Shown here one piece after another: positions 55,845-64,000 of a DNA stretch of 64,000 nt. Made by a program: the position numbers and the translations under genes. This DNA is from Chlorocebus sabaeus (lineage: Eukaryota > Chordata > Mammalia > Primates > Cercopithecidae). The notes beneath the pieces are model-generated. The model was given only the letters and a program-made list of their open reading frames with translations. It did not search any database and was not told the origin of the DNA. Within the stretch, counting starts at the first letter, position 1. Each line of letters opens with the position of its first letter. The stretch covers positions 87,517,637-87,581,636 of the forward strand of contig NC_132923.1 of the NCBI RefSeq assembly GCF_047675955.1, in the 5' to 3' direction.

Positions 55845-56740
55845 TCTACATGTTATAATTGAATGCCTACTGTGTATCAACATCACTGTTGGTGCAGAGG
55901 ATGAAATGATGAGAAAAAAGAGATTTTGTTCTTATAAAACTGAAAGTCTAATAGAGGGAACACATTATTTAAATAAACACAAAATAAATATTACAAAATT
56001 TGATAAGCAGTATTCTATGGTCTGAATGTTTGTATCTCTGCAAAATTCATGTGTTGAAATCTGTTCACCAAGGTGATGGTAACAGGAAGTGGGATCTTTG
56101 GGGAGGTGATTAGGTAATTTGGGTGGAGCCTTGGTGAATGGGATTAGTGCTCTTCTAACAGAGGCCACCTCTTCCTCCATGTGAGGACAAAGCTATAAGT
56201 AGGGAAAGGGCTCTCACCAGATGTTGAGTCGGCCCTCACTTTGACCTTGGACTTCCTGGCTTCCACAACTGTGAGAAATAATTTGCTATTGTTTATAAGC
56301 CAGTTAGCTTATGATGTTTTGCTAATAGCATCACAAATGGACTAAGACAACTATAAAGGACATGTACATATTTCAAAGATAGAAATTTGAATTTAAGGAA
56401 GGACCTAGTAATTGGGAAAAAGGGAGACTAAAGAGTTTGGGAAGACTCTTAGTTGTTTGTTTAGGGGCTAAAGTAGAAGATGGTCACAGAGATGGTGAAA
56501 GAATAAGTGTTACTGAAGGACAAGCAGGTTTGAGGCGAGGGAAAGAAATGTGTCCATTTTTGCACAAGAAATTCTGAAACTTTCAGGCAAAAGCATCCAG
56601 CTGCAGTAGAACCTATAAATCTGAAGATCAGGAGAGACATTAAGGAAGGATATAGAGTTTTGTTGCTAGTAAGACATGGGTGATGGTTCAAACCACCTCC
56701 AGAGATGTGATATAGTGTGAGAAGAGACTCCCCTTGCTTT
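55845..56740 (-). mobile_element. L2 split by an MLT1A-like LTR
   Basis: TTGAATGCCTACTGTGTATC, CTGAAAGTCTAATAGAGGGA and TTAAATAAACACAAAATAAA before the LTR. After it, L2-like words such as GACATGGGTGATGGTTCAAA are weaker. Confidence 0.55.
56017..56350 (+). mobile_element. MLT1A-like solo LTR
   Basis: TGGTCTGAATGTTTGTATCT, AATGGGATTAGTGCTCTTCT, CCATGTGAGGACAAAGCTAT, TTGACCTTGGACTTCCTGGC, CACAACTGTGAGAAATAA and AAATGGACTAAGACAA follow the standard MLT1A/MaLR order. Confidence 0.85.
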
Positions 56741-57039
56741 CCATAGCAGCTCCAATAGGCATAATTACAGAGAAGATCATTAAATATTCAATATTGCTTA
56801 CAGTAGATAAAATCAATTTTGTCTAATTTCCCTAAATATTAATATCTTTGTGCACCTTAATCCTTTCATTATCATAAACATTTATTTAAATATTATGCAC
56901 ACACTGATTTTTCAGGATTTTGGTGTTTTGCATCTGATCTCAGTATGCATTAAGGCTGGAAATGTGAATGAATTGAAAATGTGTGGCACTAATAGATTGC
57001 TTTTGCCTGCTGTTGCATTGCCTAAAGATACTTAAAAGA
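56741..57039. other. unassigned intron sequence
   Basis: Nothing recognised. Confidence 0.45.
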
Positions 57040-57240
57040 AAGAGTGTGGACTTTGTTAACAGATGGACCTAGGTTTCATTTCTAATTCTACTTTCCAGCT
57101 AAGACAGACAAGCTACTTAATCTCCCTGAGCCTCAGTTTTCTCATCCTTAAACTTCAAATTATCTTGAGAAATAGAAGAAGATAACATAAAACACTCAAC
57201 ATGGTGCCTAGTTATTAGAAACCAGTCAGTAAATCCAGTA
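57040..57240 (+). mobile_element. MIR
   Basis: GATGGACCTAGGTTTCATTT, TAATCTCCCTGAGCCTCAGT, TTTCTCATCCTTAAACTTC and ACACTCAACATGGTGCCTAG. Confidence 0.8.
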
Positions 57241-57844
57241 CTAATGTGAATCTAGTTCTCAAGCTGATTGATTGCTCTCTTTGTACTGAGCACCTTTCAT
57301 TACTGTAGCTCAGACACTACTGGCTCTGGATTGACTTGCAGTAAACTAGATAGGAGAGTCAAATATGATTCTTGGTGACCACTAGCCCTTATATACCCTA
57401 GGAAATGGAACATATATCTGAGATGACCCTATAATCCAAGGGAATCCAGTTTGCTTATGTCATAGTTGGCTCACGCCAGAGTTTGCCTACTGAAAATTAA
57501 CTTCCAGTTAACTGAATTCTGTGAGCCGTGCCAATGTGAGAATAATTTACCAAAGCCAATTTGGCAGCTTCTCTAGCTTCACCCCACCTGGAGAGCCTAT
57601 CCTTGTTAAGGTAAGTGGGATCAGCGTGAAGCAGTCCCACCTCGGGAGTGGTGGAACTCTGTGATTAATCGCTGACTGGAAGCCTGTGTAATGCCTTCTC
57701 TGCATGGTTCCTTAGTCTTTTGTTCTGGCTATCACTGGAGAAAGCTAAGTAGCGTGTTTCTTTGCAGTTGTGGCCCTTTCCGTTTTTAAGAATGGGATAT
57801 TGAGCAGAGCATTCTAAGATATGCAAGAGAAGATGATTTCTATT
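57241..57844. other. repeat-free stretch
   Basis: About 600 bases without recognised repeats, of mixed composition. AAGGTAAGTGGG at 57608-57619 looks like a splice donor, but I find no exon before it. Confidence 0.4.
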
Positions 57845-58065
57845 TCTTCACTATCAATTCAATTCCACAGATATGTTCTATGTTGCTATACATAAGGTCT
57901 CTGATTTTGAGAAAGTTATAGTCTAGCGGGCAAGAAAGAAACTTAAATAAATTCAATATTTAAGGTAGGATGTGTGCAGAATTCTTCACCCAGTAGCTTG
58001 CATGTAGATGTACCCAATACATTCTGGTTGATTGAATGAATAAACTGGTGAATGAAAGGAGTCAA
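57845..58065 (-). mobile_element. L2 relics
   Basis: GAGAAAGTTATAGTCTAGCG (reverse L2) followed by TTGATTGAATGAATAAACTG, a tail-like motif that may belong to a second copy on the + strand. Confidence 0.45.
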
Positions 58066-58334
58066 TAATGAGTCTTACGGCCCTCCTTATTTTTCCATTG
58101 TTATCACATTGGCATCATCTGACTGCTTAGCTTTCCTTTTAATAACTTTCCCAGTATCTGCTTTTTTATTACATGTACAAGTGTAAGCACACAGAGAAGT
58201 ATTCATTTGTACATGGGCACACAACCACATGCACATACATGTACGCTCTTCAGATGCTGGATGTATCATGAACCTTATTAAAAGGCTCAGTGCTACAATT
58301 CACTATCAACTTATCCCAACCTAACTTTCTCCTT
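58066..58334. other. unassigned intron sequence
   Basis: Nothing recognised. Confidence 0.45.
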
Positions 58335-58450
58335 TTACTCCTTTTCTAAGTGAACCATTTTTGGACTGTGAATCTCTAGAGAGTAGAGACTGTGTCTGAC
58401 TTATCTCTCTACCTTTGGTGTCCAGTACAGGGCCTGCTACAGAGCTGGCC
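58335..58450 (+). mobile_element. L2 3' fragment
   Basis: GAGAGTAGAGACTGTGTCTG, GTGTCCAGTACAGGGCCTGC and TACAGAGCTGG. Confidence 0.65.
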
Positions 58451-58522
58451 CCATGTTATTTTGGTTGCACAGCAGAGGGAAACTGAGCTTTTTGGTACGG
58501 CTAAATCCCAAAGCCAATTGGA

Positions 58523-58825
58523 TTTTTTTTTTTTTTTTTTTTTTTGAGAGGGAGTCTTGCTCTGTCGCCCAGGCTGGAGTGCAGTGGTGCATTCTGGGCT
58601 CACTGCAAGCTCCGCTTCCCGGTTCCACGCTGTTCTTCTGCCTCAGCCTCCCAAGTAGAGGGGACTACAGGCGCCCGCCATAATGCCCAGCTAATTTTTT
58701 GTATTTTAATAGAGGCAGGGTTACACCGTGTTAGCCAGGATGGTCTCGACCTTCTGACCTCGTGATCCGCCTGCCTCAGCCACCCAAAGTGCTAGGATTA
58801 CAGGCGTGAGCCACGGCGTCTGGCC
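58523..58825 (-). mobile_element. AluY-type Alu
   Basis: Reverse Alu with TGCAAGCTCCGCTTCCCGGT, ACACCGTGTTAGCCAGGATG and GACCTCGTGATCCGCC, the Y-group signature. 23-base T run. A short CCAATTG lies on both sides (58514 and 58828). Confidence 0.92.
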
Positions 58826-59039
58826 AACCAATTGTAATTTGATGTGATCAGGCCTGGTGTGTGACCTTTCAAAGCTCCTTCCCTACTCTTCTGTTTCATC
58901 CACTTTTCTTCTATTTGCTCACTGATGACTGAAGTCCCTTTAATGGATATATATTCATCTTTATGAAATAGACTTCCCGATCAGAAAGAAAGCACAGACT
59001 TCACAGGAAAGAGTCAATGATACAGATTTGTGTCTCTTT
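58826..59039. other. unassigned intron sequence
   Basis: Nothing recognised. Confidence 0.45.
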
Positions 59040-59260
59040 AGCCAATATTTTCTGAACATATACTAGGTACAAAGCATATTTGATCCTCTCCACTGTCCTT
59101 TGGTAGTATGGCAGATGTTCTCCTTTAACAGACATGATAGTTGAAATTCATAAAAGTCAAATTAAGCCCAAGACCACACAATGATTTAATAATAAAGCCT
59201 GTATCAGTGTTAGAGAAAGATCATCATACTCCTTATTGCCATGCTTACTCCCTGAAATTG
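59040..59260 (-). mobile_element. MIR
   Basis: GAACATATACTAGGTACAAA, GATCCTCTCCACTGTCCTTT, AAGCCCAAGACCACACAATG and AATAAAGCCTGTATCAGTGT. Confidence 0.65.
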
Positions 59261-59439
59261 TCATCAGTAGCACAGCATGTTACTATCAGAATCAATGGGC
59301 AGGCATCAAGGGGAAGAGAAGAAAGATAGGAAGGGATGGTCAATAACTGATGTAAAACTGCCTAAAATTATTTCCCATAATACATAAGAAATATTAATGA
59401 CCTAATTTAGGAACACTCAGTGAACAGCTGCTTAGATCC
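59261..59439. other. unassigned intron sequence
   Basis: Nothing recognised. Confidence 0.45.
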
Positions 59440-59640
59440 AGAGAACAGAAAGAATCCAGGACTGGTTTTAAGGCCATGCAACCTGAGCCGTCATACAGGA
59501 CCCTGCATTTAGAAGGGTCGCATACCCAGCTTAATACTCTTGCTATCATTTTGAAATTAGTAATAATTTTTGAAAAAGAGGCCTACATTTTCATTTTGCA
59601 CTAGGCCTCACAATGTAGTTAGTCTTGTAAGAAGTCATTT
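59440..59640. mobile_element. interspersed repeat, family uncertain
   Basis: GACCCTGCATTTAGAAGGGT, TTTTCATTTTGCACTAGGCC and TCACAATGTAGTTAGTC resemble a medium-frequency (MER-type) repeat I have seen in human DNA. I cannot name it. Confidence 0.3.
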
Positions 59641-61214
59641 CAAACACAACAGAAAGCATCAAAAAAACAAAACATAACAGCTGAAAAGGAACTAAAATGA
59701 AAAATGACTGCCCCACATAAGCTTTTACACTTGTCAGAAAACCTTCTATGCATATATCTGTATAAGAAGCTTTAGAATATTCAGTAAAACAGGAAACAAA
59801 TGTCATTACTGTTATTTGCACTGATAAATCCTCCTCCTTCCCATTATATCACCAAGTCCTGCTTCCTCTCCCCTTCTGTGATACTCTCCTCTTATTCAAT
59901 ATTTTCCTTTCTCTTACCATCTTGGTATTTCCAGGAGCCCAACTCTTCATTCCTAAACTTAAAGGCTCAACCTTAAAACCTTCTGAGATTCAACTCACTC
60001 TTTTATTGAAATTTATTTTTCTGTGTCCTGAGTCTGAAGGCCCAGGTCTTAACTGATAAAGCACAAAATGTAATATACAATATATTAAAGATCAATAGCA
60101 GCTAAATGTGACTACTAGATCCTGCTGTAAGTTCTCACTATTAAAAGGCTCTCCACATGGATATGGGATGTTCTCTGACAGGTGAGCTTTTTTAGGCTTC
60201 TCACTCTCTGTGGAACTCAGCCATACTTGTTTGAGGATATAAGTCTTCCCTCAAATAAAAAACCACAATGTCTGTACTCTAGACCCTTGCCAAAAACTAC
60301 ACTCTGGGTTGATTATTCTCTACTTATTAACAAAATGAGTTACTTTGTTAAATGTTACTTTTGGATGATTGTTTGGAGAATGAGCCGTCCATCTATTACT
60401 GTATAAATTATATGAATTATTACAAAATAAAGATTTATCATAAGGAAGCCATGCATTTGGACAAGATTGTTTTGAATGGTTTTGTCTAATGTACAGTTGG
60501 CTTTCACAGGACTTGTTTTAATGTTTTATCTGGGGACACCACAAAAAATAATCTTAAAAAACGCTCATGCATTTCCTCTTAGGAACTTCACTGACATCAC
60601 TGGCCATGGCATCTATCAATTTCCCTATATAAAGATCCACATGAGCTCACTTTAGGGAATAAATTTTGCTTTATTGGATGAGTTTAGGTAAATTGTATAT
60701 GCAGAACATGCATATCCACAGAATAAGTCTTTATTTTTGTTATAAGTGTCAGGAAATTTGTGGCCAAGTTCATGACCTAAGAATATCTTCTGGATAGGCC
60801 CCATGGCCTTTCTGATTGTGCTCTGTTTTCCCTGCCTCTAGTTTTTCTAATCTTTTTTTTTTTTTTTAAAGTTGTATCCTTTAGTTTTACAATTTTATGG
60901 TTTACATTTCTTTAGGTCACCTAAAATGTTTTGTGGAATAAGGTGGTACATAAAGTTATAGTACATATCTAAAGACATATATAGTATGGGTATTGTATCA
61001 GGGATTACTTATATAGACTGATAGAAGGCCAAAGATGTAAATTTCAGACCCTAGAATGAACAGAATAATAGGTCAAGTGATATTTTTGGTTGACAGAATG
61101 GTTCTTCCAATTAAATAATTCAGAGAGGCCCTAATTAGGAATTAGACCCTTCCATTAGTAAGAGCAGTCTTGCCTGCTAACCCTGAACCAGAGCTGAATG
61201 GTAAAAAAGAATGC
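59641..61214. other. unassigned AT-rich intron sequence
   Basis: About 1.6 kb with no family assigned. It contains short T and A runs (60850-60868). Open frames such as 60182-60406 lack splice support. Confidence 0.4.
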
Positions 61215-61330
61215 TATGCAGAAGTAGTTATTCCAGCCCTGATTCTTCCATTCACTTGCTCTGGGTCATTGGGTTAAATACTTTATCTGTGTTTTAGCTT
61301 CCAGTGTCTCTAAAAATTAAAAAGTGTATA
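61215..61330 (+). mobile_element. MIR fragment
   Basis: CCTGATTCTTCCATTCACTT, GGTCATTGGGTTAAATACTT and TATCTGTGTTTTAGCTTCC. Confidence 0.55.
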
Positions 61331-62214
61331 TGTTTTTATGCTAAGGTATGTCCAGTGTACAATAATTTAATGATGTTTATATTGATCTATCAACTTTTCA
61401 GGACAAAAGGAAATACTGTGTTGATTATAAGATAAAATTCTCTTTCAAAGAAAAATTAAAATGTGAAAAAAATAAATTTTTAAATAACAAAGATACTTTT
61501 CCTCACAAGATTTATTTGAGGATCGTCAATAAGACAGTAAATAAGAATATGGTTTGTAAATGGTGAAATGTGATGCAAGGGAATATTATGCAAGAGAAGT
61601 TCGTGGCTATTGATAGTGCATTCTCCTTTCTAAATTCTGCATTTTAGTTTTATCTTTTGAAAAAATTTAATCTTTCCTTTCAAAGAACTTTCTTAGGGAT
61701 GAGGAAGTCACTTAAATAAGTGAAATATCTTGTAGTTCCATGTGAGCTTGTACTTTCCAGCAACCAGAAGCTGTCAGTGAGGACTTTGGTGCCTCTGGAG
61801 GCGTTGAGGAGTCTGTCTCCTTTAGAGGATGTTGAAGTGGGGATCCTATAATCTCAGGGAGTTAGAGATGACCTTTAAGACTCAGCTATAATGCTTAGAT
61901 TTGATCAATTGATTCTTTTGTTTGTTTTGAAAAAAAACCTTTCACAAAGCCAAGATGTTTGTCGTTTATACCATATAGCACAATGGAATCCCGTTAAAAC
62001 TAAATGCACTGTGAGGAGATATCTCTAAATGCATTTCTAGATACTTCCCTAAGTTTTCTTTAGCCTTCCTTATTTCTGATTGTGAGCTATTGGAGACCCA
62101 GAAATAGGTTTTTGGTTGCATTCTTTTAAATTTCTGCTCGTTATATTTAGCTTAGACTGGGCAAAGGAACCCTCATGAATTCTTAATAATTAAGTGAAAA
62201 AGTTACAGTTTGAC
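61331..62214. other. unassigned AT-rich intron sequence
   Basis: Nothing recognised. Confidence 0.45.
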
Positions 62215-62440
62215 TGTTTATGATGCATCAGGACCTCCGTTCCATGCTTTTCCTGCATTAATTTTCATAGCACAGAAAACCTATGGCATAGGTAATGTTT
62301 TTATTTAAAGATGAAGGAGCAGAGCCTCTGAAAGTTTAGAGATTTTCCTGAGTTCACACTCAGCTTGAAAGTGAGGGAATTGAGATGCAAACCTATATCT
62401 CTGTGGCTTCAAAAACTGGTCTCTCTGACAACTGCAGAGT
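62215..62440 (-). mobile_element. MIR
   Basis: TTTCATAGCACAGAAAACCT, ATGGCATAGGTAATGTTTTT, AAGGAGCAGAGCCTCTGAAA and GAGATGCAAACCTATATCTC. Confidence 0.75.
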
Positions 62441-62565
62441 AAAGAGATTCTTTGGGTCCTAAGGCACCAGACATGCTGACAAGATCTGCTTAGAGCAGAG
62501 TAGTTGACTCTTTTCTGAGAACCACCACTGGATGTTGTGGTGGACAATAGGTGGAAAAAGGGAAG
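62441..62565. other. unassigned intron sequence
   Basis: Nothing recognised. Confidence 0.4.
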
Positions 62566-62812
62566 GAAAAGTAATATTTATTGAGCATATACTACATCCC
62601 AAGAATTATATTAAGCTCTATCATAGATATCTTATAATCAAATCTTTCCTATACTTCTTAGAGACAGATATTCTTCTTTTACCAAGGAAGAATGTGAATC
62701 TCAAAGAGGTTAAGGAAATTACCCAAAGCAATGTAGCTGGTAAGTAGCACAGCCGGGATTCAAAGCAAGTCTTCAAGATGCCAAGGATCATGTTCATTCC
62801 ACTACATACTGA
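62566..62812 (-). mobile_element. MIR, essentially full length
   Basis: TATTTATTGAGCATATACTA, TATCTTATAATCAAATCTTT, AAAGAGGTTAAGGAAATTAC, GCTGGTAAGTAGCACAGCCG and GGATTCAAAGCAAGTCTTCA. It matches MIR from tail to tRNA-like head. Confidence 0.9.
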
Positions 62813-63635
62813 TGGAAAGAACCTGAACAGGGAACACTTTTACACAGAACATATCACATGGGAAAAAAAGTGACCTGCAAAAGCAACAGAGAGAAAGAAA
62901 GTGTAATTCAATTATTAAGAGATTCACCATTTTAGTTTCCAAGTTCCAATTCATTTTAGCCCTGAGAACAATGAGTTCTGGACAGCAAGACAAAAATCTG
63001 TAGTTATGTGAGAATGTATCTAAGACATTGTAATCAAGTTGAATTTTTTGTGGTTTATTTTAAAATACAGCCAATGAACTTTAATAGCTATCTGTGGGCC
63101 AGATACTTAGCCATGTTTTACACTGATCTAGTTAAGGTTATCTCTGTCCATCTGAAAAGAAAAAAAAAAAAAAACTAAAATGTTTTGAAGCTATCCTTAG
63201 ATTATGAGACAAGATTCCTTTTGTTTATTACCTAAACAAAAATAAATGGTTGCAAAGGATTTCAGAGAAAAGTGAGGGAGTGCTGTTAGCTTGACTAATG
63301 GAAAGCAACCCAAATGTTTTCCTTAGCGCTATGTCAAAGGAGCATTTTTGGAATCTTTGACAACGAAACTTTTCTGCTGATTGGCCTCCAAGAAAGTAAT
63401 CAACAAGAAGTGAGTTAAACACATTGCTTAGAAATTAACTGCTCTTTCAATATAGTCACACCTATGAGCTTTTCTCAGGCCAGCAAATACTGTATTTATT
63501 TAGGGACTCTGGACATTGCTTTATGGTGGGAGGTTTTCTCTTATGTCTGTATTGAATCCTTTGCCTACAGTAACAATATAGGAATCATTTGTCCATGCCA
63601 GCCTCATGTGTGTCATGCATTTTCTTAAATAGGTA
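62813..63635. other. unassigned intron sequence
   Basis: Includes an A18-type run at 63157-63174. No family assigned. Confidence 0.45.
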
Positions 63636-63680
63636 TATAGTATATATTTTTTGTCCATATAGTATATATTTTTTGTCACT
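63636..63680. repeat. 21-bp tandem duplication
   Basis: ATAGTATATATTTTTTGTC occurs twice in tandem, separated by CAT. Confidence 0.92.
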
Positions 63681-64000
63681 TTTTGGCTGCTTTCATGAAT
63701 ATCATGATATGGGGTGAAACTGTGGCAAAACTCAGAGATTTTCTTTCAAAAGAAAAGACTTATAATTGTATTGGTATTATAAAAGGAGAAAAATGAGGCA
63801 TCTCCTAATAACAATAGAACAATGGATATTATATTTTCCTGAAGTTAAACTTAAAACTCATTGGGGAGACATATGCAAACTTATCTTTAAAGATGCTTCC
63901 AGATCCATAAGACTAACAGTAAACTGACATATTTAAAGAAGACTGTGTTGTCCCATGATGGGTGATAATCCTGTGCATCATGGAAAAGGCAGTGTACAGT
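63681..64000. other. unassigned intron sequence
   Basis: Nothing recognised. Confidence 0.45.

Larger units (their letters stand above)
42131..64000 (+). other. AGBL4: AGBL4 intron downstream of the exon (partial)
   Basis: The next CCP6 exon should begin with G completing Trp and then encode a Gln-Arg-Leu-Pro-Pro-Lys stretch. It was not seen, so this intron runs past the window end. Confidence 0.75.

Noticed and set aside
57608..57619. Donor-like AAGGTAAGTGGG
   Set aside because: No acceptor with a sensible open frame upstream; not listed as an exon.
1..64000. CRISPR arrays, operons, phage or plasmid systems
   Set aside because: The sequence is a primate intron; the tandem repeats seen are microsatellites and an LTR minisatellite without spacer structure.

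Overview
The window is primate, almost certainly human, nuclear DNA. It carries AluJ, AluS and AluY copies, primate L1P/L1PA elements, MER-type LTRs and many old MIR and L2 copies. There is no bacterial-style gene organisation, and none of the longer open frames is a conventional gene. Nearly all of it is intron filled with layers of transposon relics.

The one coding segment I can support is a 95-bp exon at 42036-42130 on the + strand, with a strong polypyrimidine tract and AG on its left and GTAAGT on its right. It encodes 31 codons plus two bases that match, from memory, the N-terminal part of AGBL4 (cytosolic carboxypeptidase 6, CCP6). The rest of the window is then intron of AGBL4 read on the + strand, within one very large gene.

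Layout. 1-6270: MIR and L2 relics and a 3'-region L1 fragment. 6275-11340: old L1M sequence in minus orientation, split by a 1.7-kb solo ERV1 LTR with a 70-bp internal tandem repeat (6373-8100), a Tigger-type DNA transposon holding an AluJ, and an LTR-like repeat. 11866-14243: two more minus-strand LTRs. 14314-16318: a pair of inverted ~260-bp arms. 17007-24640: a decayed provirus-like element, minus strand, with both LTRs, inserted into an older MLT1-like LTR. It contains an AluY and a tRNA-Glu-like relic. 28085-38670: stacked L1s, in which an old L1M lies beside an L1MA-like copy that was split by a full-length L1P with a 12-bp target-site duplication. That L1P was itself hit by an Alu and expanded by a 180-nt polypyrimidine tract. 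38671-42035: MIR, L2 and MER5 remains leading to the exon. 42131-49090: MIR and L2, a young 5'-truncated L1PA with a 17-bp duplication, and a cluster of small hairpins. 49095-51580: a HAL1-type half-L1 interrupted by an MST/THE1 LTR that contains an AluY. 51638-51674: a tiny retro-copied vault RNA fragment between perfect 16-bp repeats. 51829-64000: Alus, L2 and MIR copies, an MLT1A-like LTR, and unassigned intron.

Apart from the AGBL4 exon, the window is a record of insertions. The most notable items are the tailless vault RNA retrocopy, the tRNA-Glu relic inside the provirus, and the inverted duplication. Family names for repeats are by eye, without a library search.
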